A stretch of 64,000 bases of DNA from Ulvibacter antarcticus. Its GTDB lineage: Bacteria > Bacteroidota > Bacteroidia > Flavobacteriales > Flavobacteriaceae. The notes under the pieces are model-generated. The model saw only the letters and a program-made list of their open reading frames with translations. It was not told the origin of the DNA and ran no database searches. The translations under genes and the position numbers were made by a program. The stretch spans positions 248,001-312,000 of the forward strand of contig NZ_REFC01000013.1 of NCBI RefSeq assembly GCF_003688405.1. The letters are read 5' to 3'. Positions 50,756 to 60,102 of this stretch are shown piece after piece; the stretch's first letter is position 1, and the number at the start of each line of letters is the position of its first letter.

Positions 50756-51334
50756 ATGAAAATCAACCAATTTCAAAAAGCAATTGCATTGTTAGTTGTC
50801 CTCTTTACAATAAGTAGTTGTAAGAACGAGACAACTCAGAATGCAGCAACAACTTCTTCAACGGTAGAATCAACTTCAGAAAACAATCAGGGACAAGCTT
50901 TTATTGAAGACGATAACTCAACCCCTAATGTGTTGCAAATAGCGATGAAATCACCCGACCATACTACTTTGGTAGCTGCGGTTCAGGCGGCGGGTTTAGA
51001 AAATGTTCTGGTAAATGCAGGTCCATTAATGGTATTCGCACCTACAAATGAAGCGTTTAATGCACTTCCTGAAGGAACTGTAGAAAACCTCTTAAAACCA
51101 GAGAATAAAGATGCACTCGCTAATATTTTAAAGCATCATGTAACAGCAGGAAATTATTCCAAAGATTTTTTAAAGAAGTTTAAGAAATTGGGTCAGGCAA
51201 ACGATCAAAGTACCACTGTAGAAGTAAAAGGTGAAGATGTATATGTAGGTGGTGCAAAGATTATTGCAAGCATTGATGCCGGAAACGGAATTGTCCATGT
51301 AGTCGACAAAGTAATTTTACCTCCTTCAAACTAA
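50756..51334 (+). CDS. fasciclin (FAS1) domain lipoprotein
   Basis: The 192-residue protein has a lipoprotein signal with Cys about 22 (LVVLFTISSCKNET) and one FAS1 domain: HTTLVAAVQAAGLENVLVNA, GPLMVFAPTNEAFNALPEGT, LANILKHHVTAG and NGIVHVVDKVILPP (H1 and H2 motifs). FAS1 domains mediate adhesion or protein contacts. Between cytochrome c and nosZ in the same operon, it might hold the donor and the reductase together; this is inferred from position only. Confidence 0.9.
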   Translation: MKINQFQKAIALLVVLFTISSCKNETTQNAATTSSTVESTSENNQGQAFIEDDNSTPNVLQIAMKSPDHTTLVAAVQAAGLENVLVNAGPLMVFAPTNEAFNALPEGTVENLLKPENKDALANILKHHVTAGNYSKDFLKKFKKLGQANDQSTTVEVKGEDVYVGGAKIIASIDAGNGIVHVVDKVILPPSN

Positions 51335-51365
51335 CAATCAACAAATTCTTATAAAATTAGAACAA

Positions 51366-53327
51366 ATGAAAATATATTATAGTTCAGTTTTGGCGCTTTT
51401 CAGCGCAGTAATCTTCCTCACAAGTTGTGGAAATAATAATGGTAAATCTTCTGGTGGCGCACTAAATTCCAGTAATGCGGAGAAAGTGTATGTTGCACCA
51501 GGAGAACAAGATGAATTTTATGCATTTATGTCTGGTGGTTATAGCGGAAATCTTACCGTATATGGTTTACCATCAGGAAGAATGTTTAAAGAGATTCCTG
51601 TTTTCTCTCAATTCCCAACTTCAGGTTATGGTTATTCTGAAGAAACAAAACCTATGTTAGAGACCTCACATGGTTTCATTCCATGGGACGATTCTCACCA
51701 CCCGGACATCTCACAAACAAATGGAGAGCTGGATGGGAGATGGATATTTATTAATGGTAATAACACTCCTAGGATCGCTCGTATTAGTCTTACAACTTTC
51801 GAGACCGTAGAAATTATAGAGGTGCCTAATAGTGCCGGTAATCATAGTTCTTCTTTTATTACGGAGAACACTGAGTATGTAGTGGCAGGAACACGTTTCT
51901 CTGTACCAATCCCTCAGCGAGATATGCCAATAAAGGATTATAAGGGCAATTTCAAAGGAGCCTTGTCTTTTATTAGTGTAGATCCTGAAAGTGGTCATAT
52001 GGATATTAAGTTCCAATTGATGATGCCTGGTTTTGACTATGATCTTTCTCATCCGGGGCGTGATAAATCGCACGGATGGTTCTTCTTTACTACTTACAAT
52101 ACGGAAGAAGCTAATTCTTTATTAGAAGTAAACGCTTCACAAAATGATAAAGATTTTATCGCAGCAGTAAACTGGAAGAAAATTGAAGAATATGTAAACA
52201 ATGGCGGAGGTACTAAAATGCCTGCGAACTATGCTCACAACTTGTACGACGAGGATACCCACATGGGAACAACTACAATGAAAAAAGAAGTATTGACAGT
52301 AGATCCTCTTAAAGTTCCAGGAGCAGTATTCTTTTTACCTACACCAAAATCACCTCATGGTTGTGACGTAGATCCAACGGGAGAGTATATTATTGGAAAC
52401 GGTAAATTATCTGCAGATTTAACGGTGCACTCTTTCACCAAAATGATAGACGCAATAGAGAATAAAAAGTTTGACGGTGAAGCTTATGGAATTCCAATTT
52501 TGAAATTCGAGGATGTTCTTGCCGGTACTGTTAAAAGTGGTGGATTAGGACCACTTCATACCGAATTTGACGGAAAAGGAAATGCTTATACAACTTTCTT
52601 TATTTCTTCTGAAGTGGTAAAATGGAAATTAGGTTCATGGGAAGTAATAGACAGAAAGCCAACGTTCTATTCAGTTGGACACCTTATGATTCCAGGTGGA
52701 AATTCGAGAAAACCTTTCGGAAAATACGTTGTCGCATTGAACAAAATAACTAAGGATAGATATTTGCCAACAGGTCCGGAGATGGAGCATTCAGCTCAGT
52801 TATATGATATCTCTGGTGAAAAAATGGAATTGATCTACGATTTCCCAACACATGGGGAACCCCATTATGCTGCGGGAATACCTGCTAGTATTCTGGCACC
52901 AAAGTCTCAAAAGATATATAGATTAGATGAAAATAAGCATCCATATGCGGTATTAAGTCCAGATCAGGCAAGAGTAGAGCGCAAAGGCAATGAAGTTCAT
53001 ATTTATATGTCGACTATACGTAGTCACTTTACACCAGATAATATTGAAGGTGTAAAAGTAGGTGACAAAGTATATTTCCATATCACGAACCACGAGCAAG
53101 ATTTTGATGTACCTCACGGATTTGCAATGATCGGCCAGAATTCTTCTGAATTATTAGTGATGCCGGGTCAAACCAAAACTTCAATTTGGGAACCTAAACA
53201 AGTTGGCGTGTGGCCATTTTACTGTACCGATTTCTGCTCTGCTTTACACCAGGAAATGCAAGGATATGTACGTGTTTCTCCAGCATCTTCGAATATAGAA
53301 TTAAGTTGGTCTTTGGGTGAAGACTAA
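51366..53327 (+). CDS. nosZ: nitrous oxide reductase, Sec-type (clade II)
   Basis: The 653-residue enzyme reduces N2O to N2. It starts with a Sec lipoprotein-type signal (FLTSCGNNNGKSS, Cys about 21) rather than a twin-arginine signal, which marks clade II NosZ. A seven-bladed propeller carries the CuZ His ligands (for example HHPDISQTNGELDG, KSPHGCDVDPTGEY, HTEFDGKGNAYTT, MEHSAQLYD). The C-terminal cupredoxin has the CuA set YCTDFCSALHQEM (about residues 619-631). It is full length with no visible lesion, so active N2O respiration is likely. Confidence 0.96.
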   Translation: MKIYYSSVLALFSAVIFLTSCGNNNGKSSGGALNSSNAEKVYVAPGEQDEFYAFMSGGYSGNLTVYGLPSGRMFKEIPVFSQFPTSGYGYSEETKPMLETSHGFIPWDDSHHPDISQTNGELDGRWIFINGNNTPRIARISLTTFETVEIIEVPNSAGNHSSSFITENTEYVVAGTRFSVPIPQRDMPIKDYKGNFKGALSFISVDPESGHMDIKFQLMMPGFDYDLSHPGRDKSHGWFFFTTYNTEEANSLLEVNASQNDKDFIAAVNWKKIEEYVNNGGGTKMPANYAHNLYDEDTHMGTTTMKKEVLTVDPLKVPGAVFFLPTPKSPHGCDVDPTGEYIIGNGKLSADLTVHSFTKMIDAIENKKFDGEAYGIPILKFEDVLAGTVKSGGLGPLHTEFDGKGNAYTTFFISSEVVKWKLGSWEVIDRKPTFYSVGHLMIPGGNSRKPFGKYVVALNKITKDRYLPTGPEMEHSAQLYDISGEKMELIYDFPTHGEPHYAAGIPASILAPKSQKIYRLDENKHPYAVLSPDQARVERKGNEVHIYMSTIRSHFTPDNIEGVKVGDKVYFHITNHEQDFDVPHGFAMIGQNSSELLVMPGQTKTSIWEPKQVGVWPFYCTDFCSALHQEMQGYVRVSPASSNIELSWSLGED

Positions 53328-53380
53328 AAGTTATTATTGGAAATACCGATGGTTTAGTGTTTAATATATAGTATTTCCAA

Positions 53381-53414
53381 AAAGACGGGAGTCTTCGACT
53401 GCTCCCGTCTTTTA
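53381..53414 (+). terminator. terminator between nosZ and the accessory genes
   Basis: AAAGACGGGAG (53381-53391) pairs perfectly with CTCCCGTCTTT (53402-53412), T-run following. A second perfect 10-bp inverted repeat, TTGGAAATAC/GTATTTCCAA, lies just upstream at 53337-53380. Together they should lower read-through from nosZ into the accessory genes. Confidence 0.85.
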
Positions 53415-53438
53415 AATTATAATTCTAAAAAATTCAAG

Positions 53439-54083
53439 ATGAAAAAAGCAGGAATATTAATGATATTGGGCTCACTTCTATTATTGGCACTTTTCAAATT
53501 TCCACTTTGGAATATCATTTTAGGAGCCCCTCAATACCCAGAACCATTGGGGATGGATATTTATTTAGACGGTATTAAAGGTGTAAATGAATTTGACATC
53601 CAAAACATAGATGGTTTAAATCACTATATTGGTATGAAAACCATTCCTAAACCTGCAGATATGTGGGAGTTTAATGTGTTTCCTACTGTTATTGGGATTA
53701 TGGTTGCACTTGGGGTACTTGTAGGGTTACTTGGTTTCTTTGGAAAAGTAAGTTATTGGTGGTTTATAGGCTGGTTTGGTCTAATGTCTGTTCTAGGCAT
53801 CATGGGTATGTACGATTTTAATGCATGGATGACCGATTACGGAACAAATCTCGATCCACATGCAATTATGAAACTAAGCAACCCGGATGGTACACCAATG
53901 AGTTATAAACCACCGTTATTCGGACATGAAAAAATGCTGAATTTTGATGTGGATTCATATCCACATATAGGGGCATATTTTATGTTCGTAGGAATGATGA
54001 TAACAGCGCTAGCATTTTTTATTGGAAAAAAAGAATGGAATAAGAGACCACAAAAAAATGTAGAAAAAATTTTAGAGGTATGA
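53439..54083 (+). CDS. nos-cluster integral membrane protein of unknown function
   Basis: The 214-residue protein has an N-terminal hydrophobic helix (MKKAGILMILGSLLLLALFK), a conserved-looking periplasmic stretch (YPEPLGMDIYLDGIKGVNEF and HYIGMKTIP), and three more membrane helices (about residues 85-110, 112-130, 180-200). It resembles the unnamed membrane proteins that sit between nosZ and nosL in Bacteroidota nos clusters; copper supply or electron transfer is a guess. It overlaps nosL by four bases (ATGA). Confidence 0.75.
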   Translation: MKKAGILMILGSLLLLALFKFPLWNIILGAPQYPEPLGMDIYLDGIKGVNEFDIQNIDGLNHYIGMKTIPKPADMWEFNVFPTVIGIMVALGVLVGLLGFFGKVSYWWFIGWFGLMSVLGIMGMYDFNAWMTDYGTNLDPHAIMKLSNPDGTPMSYKPPLFGHEKMLNFDVDSYPHIGAYFMFVGMMITALAFFIGKKEWNKRPQKNVEKILEV

Positions 54084-54523
54084 AATCAATAGCTATAATA
54101 ATACTGTTCGGATTGAGCCTTGGTTCATGTAATACATCTCCTCAACCCATAGAATATGGAAATGACGGTTGTCATTACTGTAAGATGACCATTGTGGACC
54201 GACAACATGCCTCTCAACTAGTTACCTCCAAAGGGAAGGCATATAAGTTTGACGCTATTGAATGTATGATTGGATATCTCAATGAAAATAAAAATGATGA
54301 ATACGCGCACAAACTGGTTAGCGACTTTGTTGAACCAGGAAAGCTTATTGATGCTCAAAATGCGACATTTCTTATAAGTCAGGATATTCCTAGTCCAATG
54401 GGTGCATTTCTTTCCGCTTTTGCTTCGGAAAAAGCAGCAGTGCATGTTCAAAGTGAATCAGGCGGCAATATCTACAATTGGAAAAGCCTTCAGGAATTTT
54501 TAAAATCGGAAAAGCCCAATTAG
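54080..54523 (+). CDS. nosL: NosL copper chaperone lipoprotein
   Basis: The 147-residue lipoprotein (signal GLSLGSCNTSPQ) has the copper-binding NDGCHYCKMTIVDRQHASQ segment (C-x2-C-x-M) and the rest of the NosL pattern: KAYKFDAIECMIGYL and ATFLISQDIPSPMGAFLSAF. NosL delivers Cu(I) to NosZ in the periplasm. Translation is coupled to the upstream membrane protein. Confidence 0.94.
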   Translation: MKSIAIIILFGLSLGSCNTSPQPIEYGNDGCHYCKMTIVDRQHASQLVTSKGKAYKFDAIECMIGYLNENKNDEYAHKLVSDFVEPGKLIDAQNATFLISQDIPSPMGAFLSAFASEKAAVHVQSESGGNIYNWKSLQEFLKSEKPN

Positions 54524-54578
54524 GTATTACAACACCTTCAGAATAAATAAAACACTAAATCAATTATAATTTACTTCT

Positions 54579-55832
54579 TTGAAAATAAACAGTCGACATA
54601 TTATAACACTTTTTGTACTCTTTCTTCATACTGCTTTGCTTGCTGAAACAATCATTGTCTGTAAGAACTGTGAATTTACGAACATTCAGGAGGCAGTGCT
54701 AAGCGCCAAGGATTTTGATACCATTTTGATCAAGAAAGGAACCTATAAAGAAATTAATATCAGGATCGACAAACCCCTAACGCTTTTAGGTGAAAACTAT
54801 CCGGTAATAGACGGTGAGGATAAAGGAGAAATTATAACGATTTATTCGGATAATGTAACAATTGATGGTCTCTTTATCATAAATGTCGGAACTAGTTATA
54901 CCTCAGATTTTGCAGCAATTCGAGTCGTAAAAAGTGAAAATTTTTTAATTCAGAACGTAGTTTTAGAAAAGCTTTTCTTCGGAATTTACCTCGAAAAATC
55001 TAACAACGGCCGAGTCTTTCATAATAAGATCATTGGGGACGCAGTAGAAGAATTTAATTCAGGAAATGGGATTCAACTCTGGTATTGTAAAAATGTAGTA
55101 GTTGAACAGAATATCGTGCAGCATGTGCGCGACGGAATCTATTTGGAGTTTTCAGATAATATAACAATAAGGAAAAATATAAGTACAAATAATGTGCGCT
55201 ACGGACTTCATTTTATGTTTTCCAATCACGATCTTTATGAAGATAATGTCTTTGAAAACAATGGTGCCGGCGTGGCTGTCATGTTCTCCAAGCATATAAA
55301 AATGTATAACAACACTTTCAAAAATAATTGGGGTACGGCTTCCTTCGGAATGCTGCTGAAAGAGATTAACGATGCGGAAATTGTAGGAAATACTTTTGAA
55401 GCCAATACGGTCGGAATCAATATTGAAGGTACAAATCGAATTATGTATCGTAACAACGATTTTATTGGAAATGGTTGGGCTATGAAGGTAAGAGGAGCCT
55501 GTTATGGCAATCATTTTGAGAAGAATAATTTTCTGTATAATTCTTTCGACATTTCTTACAATAGCAATATAAACGACAACATATTTAAATCGAATTATTG
55601 GAGTAATTACTCCGGTTATGACCTTGACAAAGATGGTATAGGAGATGTTCCTTACCGTCCGGTGAAACTGTTTTCTTATATAGTAAATCGAACTCCGGAA
55701 GCAATTATACTCTTACGTAGTTTGTTTATAGATATTATAGATTTTTCTGAAAAAGTATCTCCTGTATTTACACCTGCCGAACTAATGGACAATCAGCCAC
55801 AAATGAAAAGAATTTCCTATGATTCAAATTAA
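54579..55832 (+). CDS. nosD: NosD periplasmic copper-processing/beta-helix protein
   Basis: The 417-residue protein is a right-handed beta-helix of carbohydrate-binding/sugar-hydrolase repeats (DGLFIINVGTSYT, NGIQLWYCKNVVVEQN, YGLHFMFSNHDLYEDN, GAGVAVMFSKHIKMYN, NYWSNYSGYDLDKDGIGDVPY) with a signal peptide KINSRHIITLFVLFLHTALL. NosD works with NosF and NosY in assembling the CuZ centre. The only plausible start is TTG at 54579, as it directly precedes the signal peptide and no ATG lies near. It overlaps nosF by 14 bases. Confidence 0.93.
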   Translation: MKINSRHIITLFVLFLHTALLAETIIVCKNCEFTNIQEAVLSAKDFDTILIKKGTYKEINIRIDKPLTLLGENYPVIDGEDKGEIITIYSDNVTIDGLFIINVGTSYTSDFAAIRVVKSENFLIQNVVLEKLFFGIYLEKSNNGRVFHNKIIGDAVEEFNSGNGIQLWYCKNVVVEQNIVQHVRDGIYLEFSDNITIRKNISTNNVRYGLHFMFSNHDLYEDNVFENNGAGVAVMFSKHIKMYNNTFKNNWGTASFGMLLKEINDAEIVGNTFEANTVGINIEGTNRIMYRNNDFIGNGWAMKVRGACYGNHFEKNNFLYNSFDISYNSNINDNIFKSNYWSNYSGYDLDKDGIGDVPYRPVKLFSYIVNRTPEAIILLRSLFIDIIDFSEKVSPVFTPAELMDNQPQMKRISYDSN

Positions 55833-56529
55833 AAACTTATATAAAAAATTCGGTAAGAATCAGGTGCTTCAAGGTGTTGATCTTGACATTGAAACTGGTG
55901 GGATTTTCGCAGTTCTTGGACCAAATGGTTCTGGGAAGACTACCCTTATTAAATGTATTTTAGGGATGGTGATTCCCGATTCTGGAACTATTAATATAAA
56001 TGATTATCCTATCGGAAAGAGTGAAGAATACCGAAGAAATATCGATTATTTACCGCAAATTGCCAACTTTCCTTCAAATTTGAGTGTAGAAGAGCTGATT
56101 AACATGATTAAAGATCTTCGCGTGATAAAAACGGCAAAGGACAAGGAGTTAATTGAGGTGTTTAAATTAGCTCCCTATTTGAAGAAAAAATTGGGCAATC
56201 TTTCGGGTGGTACTAAACAAAAGGTGAATATAGTTCTTGCGTTTATGTCTGATAGTCCTTTACTTATACTTGACGAACCTACTTCCGGCTTGGATCCTAT
56301 ATCTCTTTTGCGTTTGAAGGAATTAATCAATTCAGAAAAGGAAAAAGGAAAAACCATATTAATTACCTCTCACATTATGAGTTTTGTGGAGCAAGTAACC
56401 AATGATATCGTCTTTATTCTTGAAGGAAAAATATATTTTAAAGGAAGCATTTCAGAACTAAAATCAAAGACCGGACAGGAAGACTTTGAACACGCAATCG
56501 CTTCAATTTTACAAAAAAGTTATGCTTAA
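55819..56529 (+). CDS. nosF: NosF ABC transporter ATPase
   Basis: The 236-residue ABC ATPase has Walker A GPNGSGKTT (about residues 34-42), the Q-loop LPQIANF, signature LSGGTKQKVNI, Walker B LLILDEPTSGLD and the H-loop ITSHIMSF. It pairs with NosY and with the periplasmic NosD for maturation of NosZ. It begins inside the nosD 3' end and overlaps nosY by 8 bases, so the three are translationally linked. Confidence 0.94.
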   Translation: MIQIKNLYKKFGKNQVLQGVDLDIETGGIFAVLGPNGSGKTTLIKCILGMVIPDSGTININDYPIGKSEEYRRNIDYLPQIANFPSNLSVEELINMIKDLRVIKTAKDKELIEVFKLAPYLKKKLGNLSGGTKQKVNIVLAFMSDSPLLILDEPTSGLDPISLLRLKELINSEKEKGKTILITSHIMSFVEQVTNDIVFILEGKIYFKGSISELKSKTGQEDFEHAIASILQKSYA

Positions 56530-57304
56530 AATCCTAAAATATAGTTGTTATGACCTACTCCGAAGTCGTTGGAGTTACGTCTATTTTGCCTTCTATTTAA
56601 TGCTGGGAACAGTGTTGTTGTTTCTAAATAATGATCTCTCCAAGGCTGTGATTACTTTAATGAATGTAATTATCGTTCTAGTGCCATTAATCGGGACCAT
56701 TTTCGGAGTCATGTATTATTATAATTCTAAAGAGTTCACTGAATTACTTTTGGCACAACCGGTAAAACGATCATCCATTTTTCTAGGTCAGTACCTCGGA
56801 GTCGCGCTATCACTAACACTGAGCCTCGTCGTTGGACTTGGTTTGCCTTTCGCGTTTTACGGGATCTTCAATTCTGCTGCGATGAGTGAATTTACGTTGT
56901 TGCTCGTCACCGGTGCTTTTCTAACCTTAATTTTCACTGCGTTGGCTTATAATATTGCGCTTTCCAATGAAAATAAAATCAAGGGTTTCGGATATGCAAT
57001 TTTGTTATGGTTGTTTATGGCTGTGATTTATGATGGTGTTTTTCTAATGTCATTAATCGCTTTTGAAGAATATCCGCTGGATAAATTTTCTCTCATAGCC
57101 ACGATGGCAAATCCGATCGATCTTTCCAGAGTACTTATACTGTTGAAACTTGATATTTCGGCCTTATTAGGATATACGGGAGCGGTTTTTCAAAAATTCT
57201 TTGGGACCAACTTCGGAATTGTGATATCATCTATAATGTTGGTTATTTGGGTGTTAGTCCCTACCTATTTTATATATCGAAAGGCAAAGAAGAAGGATTT
57301 TTAG
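56522..57304 (+). CDS. nosY: NosY ABC transporter permease
   Basis: From ATG 56522 the product is 260 residues with six hydrophobic helices (VYFAFYLMLGTVLLFL, LMNVIIVLVPLIGTIF, YLGVALSLTLSLVVGL, and further). It has the ABC-2 permease pattern ELLLAQPVKRSSIFLGQY, which is the cytoplasmic coupling segment. An in-frame ATG at 56486 would give a longer overlap with nosF and an unlikely N-terminus. It is the last gene of the nos operon. Confidence 0.93.
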   Translation: MLKILKYSCYDLLRSRWSYVYFAFYLMLGTVLLFLNNDLSKAVITLMNVIIVLVPLIGTIFGVMYYYNSKEFTELLLAQPVKRSSIFLGQYLGVALSLTLSLVVGLGLPFAFYGIFNSAAMSEFTLLLVTGAFLTLIFTALAYNIALSNENKIKGFGYAILLWLFMAVIYDGVFLMSLIAFEEYPLDKFSLIATMANPIDLSRVLILLKLDISALLGYTGAVFQKFFGTNFGIVISSIMLVIWVLVPTYFIYRKAKKKDF

Positions 57305-57415
57305 TCTCTTCTGAAGCTGTCTATGTCGAATGAAATCGGCATTGTTAAGATACTTTTAGTTACTGTAAGTATTCCGGTACTTTTGTTACCAAGTTTAAAC
57401 AAAATTTAATTTTAA

Positions 57416-58015
57416 ATGCAAATGAATTTTAAAAAATATATAAGCAAAGCTTTAAGTTATTCAGAATATAACCATATGGTTAAAGAATTGGTTTCACAAG
57501 GAAGAACCACCGGCGACGAACAAACCGATGTAAAAATTGATTTTACCAAGTTAAACCTGAGTCGAACTAAACGTCTAGATAAAACCGCGGTGCTTTCTGA
57601 AGAGGCTAAATTAGCTTTTCAAAATATAGATACTCCACAAACTTGGTTGGTAATCACCGAAGCATGGTGTGGAGACGCTGCACAATCACTTCCGTTTTTG
57701 AATAAGATGGCACAACTTTCTGAAAATATTGACCTAAAAATTGTGCTTCGCGATGAAAACCCGGTATTGATGGATGCATTTTTAACAAATGGTTCACAGT
57801 CAATTCCCATTGTTATCATGTTGGATGATTCTATGAATGTTTTTCAAACTTGGGGACCTCGCTCCAAAGCGGCGACGAAACTGATTAACGATTATAAAGT
57901 TAAACACGGCAAAATTGATTCGACTATAAAAGAAATGCTCCAGGTTTGGTATAATAACGATAAAGGGATTTCAATTGTCAATGATATTTTGGAGACTATG
58001 GAAGTAAAGGCATAA
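57416..58015 (+). CDS. thioredoxin-family protein with single active-site cysteine (WCGD)
   Basis: The 199-residue cytosolic protein has a helical N-terminus (ISKALSYSEYNHMVKELVSQ) and a thioredoxin fold with TWLVITEAWCGDAAQSLPFL. The motif is C-G-D-A rather than C-x2-C, so only one Cys is present, and a cis-Pro SQSIPIVIMLDD follows. Such proteins occur in Bacteroidota as thioredoxin-like proteins of unknown role; the lone Cys could form mixed disulfides or take part in persulfide or bacillithiol exchange. A -7 element TACTTTTG at 57378-57385 marks its own promoter. Confidence 0.85.
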   Translation: MQMNFKKYISKALSYSEYNHMVKELVSQGRTTGDEQTDVKIDFTKLNLSRTKRLDKTAVLSEEAKLAFQNIDTPQTWLVITEAWCGDAAQSLPFLNKMAQLSENIDLKIVLRDENPVLMDAFLTNGSQSIPIVIMLDDSMNVFQTWGPRSKAATKLINDYKVKHGKIDSTIKEMLQVWYNNDKGISIVNDILETMEVKA

Positions 58016-58159
58016 AAGATCCACGAATCAAGACCGCTGCGCTGCATGATTCATATCTTAAAATGAGTCATTGTCTTCTTTACATTCTGTTTTTCAAAAT
58101 CTAATTAAGGTGATTTAAAAAACAGAGAGAATTCTCAACCATATACAAAAATAAAAATA

Positions 58160-59425
58160 ATGAAAATAGTATCTGCTCAAGAGGCCGTATCAGTTGTAAA
58201 ATCGGGTAATCGCGTATTTTTTCAGGGAGCCGCCATGACTCCGAATCTTCTTATAGACACACTTTGTGATCGGTACAATGAGCTTGAAAATGTTGAAATT
58301 GTTCAAATTCATACACATGGGGATGCCAAGTATACACGAGCTCCATACTACAACGCTTTCCAGCTCAACAGTTGCTTTGTAGGTGCGAATGTAAGGGAAG
58401 GTGTAGCGTCGCATAAAGGCGATTATATCCCTGTTTTTTTAAGTGAAATTCATTGGTTGTTTAGAAGAAAAATTCTACCATTAGATGTTGCATTCATTCA
58501 AGTTTCTCCCCCAGATAAGCACGGTTATTGTTCGTTGGGAGTTTCAGTAGATATAACCTTGCCGGCAATACAAACCGCGAAAAAAGTGATCGCACTTATT
58601 AATCCGAAAGTGCCCAGAACGCATGGTGATGGAATTATACATAGTAGCAACATCACCTATGGTGTGGAAATTTATACTCCCATCCATTTTTCAATTCTAA
58701 CCGAACCAACACCAATCGAGAAAACCATTGGAAAGCACGTCGCCAGTCTAATTGAAGATGGCGCAACTTTACAAATGGGTATTGGTAATATTCCAAACGC
58801 GGTGTTGAGCAACCTTACAAATCACAAGCGATTAGGTATTCATACCGAAATGTTCAGTGATGGTATTTTACCACTTGTCGAAAAAGGAATTATTACCGGA
58901 GAAGAGAAAGTAATAAAAACAGGAAAGATCGTTACCTGTTTTGCCATGGGAACCCAAAAGTTGTATGATTTTGTGGATGATAATCCCATTGTTCACTTCA
59001 AAGAAGCTGGATATACCAACGACACAGCGATTATTAGACAGAATCCAAAAGTGACTGCTATTAATAGTGCGATTGAAATCGATCTCACCGGACAGGTTTG
59101 CGCAGATTCCATTGGAGCTTATCAATATTCGGGAGTTGGAGGGCAAATGGATTTCATTCGTGGCGCCTCACTTTCTGAAAACGGTAAACCAATAATTGCG
59201 ATGCCCTCGATTACTTCTAAGGGGTTTTCGAAGATCACACCTTTCTTGAAGCCAGGCGCAAGCGTTACAACAACACAAGCCCATGTACATTATGTAATTA
59301 CAGAATATGGGGTTGTGAATCTATTCGGAAAGAGTTTAGAACAACGTGCAAAGGCACTTATCTCAATAGCCCATCCGGATCATAGGGAAATTTTGGAAAT
59401 AGAAGCCCGAAAACGCTTTCAGTAA
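58160..59425 (+). CDS. acetyl-CoA hydrolase/transferase family (acyl-CoA:acetate CoA transferase)
   Basis: The 421-residue protein follows the class I CoA-transferase pattern of the AcH family: FFQGAAMTPNLLIDTL, QVSPPDKHGYCSLGVSVDI, TLQMGIGNIPNAVL, LGIHTEMFSDGI, and QVCADSIGAYQYSGVGGQMD, with the catalytic Glu in the IHTEMF segment. It exchanges CoA between acetate and another acyl-CoA, as used in fermentation or succinate:acetate cycling. That fits a low-oxygen island. An imperfect FNR-like half-palindrome lies upstream but has poor spacing. Confidence 0.9.
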   Translation: MKIVSAQEAVSVVKSGNRVFFQGAAMTPNLLIDTLCDRYNELENVEIVQIHTHGDAKYTRAPYYNAFQLNSCFVGANVREGVASHKGDYIPVFLSEIHWLFRRKILPLDVAFIQVSPPDKHGYCSLGVSVDITLPAIQTAKKVIALINPKVPRTHGDGIIHSSNITYGVEIYTPIHFSILTEPTPIEKTIGKHVASLIEDGATLQMGIGNIPNAVLSNLTNHKRLGIHTEMFSDGILPLVEKGIITGEEKVIKTGKIVTCFAMGTQKLYDFVDDNPIVHFKEAGYTNDTAIIRQNPKVTAINSAIEIDLTGQVCADSIGAYQYSGVGGQMDFIRGASLSENGKPIIAMPSITSKGFSKITPFLKPGASVTTTQAHVHYVITEYGVVNLFGKSLEQRAKALISIAHPDHREILEIEARKRFQ

Positions 59426-59565
59426 ATATCGATTAGTAAATGCTGTTAGAAGTCTAAAAGACAATTAATCAATTGTCTCTTTTCTGAAGTTTTTTTATGC
59501 CAAATTCTCAAGCACTTCTATAAATTGAGAATGTTCAGAAAGGAAAATATAAAATATCATTTCTA

Positions 59566-59610
59566 TATGATTCATATCATAAATCAAAGGTGAAATTAGT
59601 TCTAGCTTTG
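59566..59610 (+). promoter_or_regulatory. FNR-type box and promoter of the membrane protein-ric-hemerythrin operon
   Basis: TATGAT-TCAT-ATCATA (59566-59581), core centre 29.5 bases before TAGCTTTG (59603-59610). The start codon at 59617 follows. Confidence 0.82.
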
Positions 59611-59616
59611 CTTTAA

Positions 59617-60084
59617 ATGTATACGACAGGTTCGATTAAATATCCGGTGGCGCTTGCTTCAGTTTTTCTTTGGATTGGCTTTTTAGGAGCGATTAGTTTT
59701 ATGGAAGCCTGGCTAAAATTTAGAGCTCCCGGAATTACAGTCGAACTCGGTTTAGGAATAGGAAGATTGGTCTTTAACGCGCTAAACAAAATAGAATGGG
59801 TGTTGATAGTACTTGTCATTGGTAATATTATCTTAAATGGTAACGTACAGTACAGGTTGCGCTTAACACCGCTTATTATTGTATTAGTTTTACTATTGGC
59901 ACAGACTTTCTGGCTTTTACCCGCTTTAGATCTTAGAGCCGAATTGGTAATAAAAGGACAAGAGTTAGCGAAATCAAACCTTCATATCTATTATGTTATT
60001 ATGGAGATTATGAAGGTAAGTTATCTTTTTTACTTCGGTTCAAAACTTTTGAATCACAAACGTATTTCTGAAACAGAATTTTAA
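59617..60084 (+). CDS. four-helix membrane protein of unknown function (FNR-box regulated)
   Basis: The 155-residue integral membrane protein has helices near residues 8-28, 45-70, 75-105 and 125-145. It has a charged KFRAPGITVELGLGIGRLVF loop and Asp/Glu within or near helices (PALDLRAELV). No family is recognised. It leads the operon with ric and a hemerythrin and is 18 bases from ric, so a role in nitric-oxide or low-oxygen response is likely by context only. Confidence 0.7.
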   Translation: MYTTGSIKYPVALASVFLWIGFLGAISFMEAWLKFRAPGITVELGLGIGRLVFNALNKIEWVLIVLVIGNIILNGNVQYRLRLTPLIIVLVLLLAQTFWLLPALDLRAELVIKGQELAKSNLHIYYVIMEIMKVSYLFYFGSKLLNHKRISETEF

Positions 60085-60102
60085 AATATTAAAAATAAAA
60101 TT

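Noticed and set aside
58047-58058. TGAT-TCAT-ATCT as a seventh FNR-type box, before the CoA transferase gene
   Set aside because: It has one mismatch in the core and no proper TAnnTTTG at the 29.5-base distance, only a shifted and imperfect TACATTCTG.
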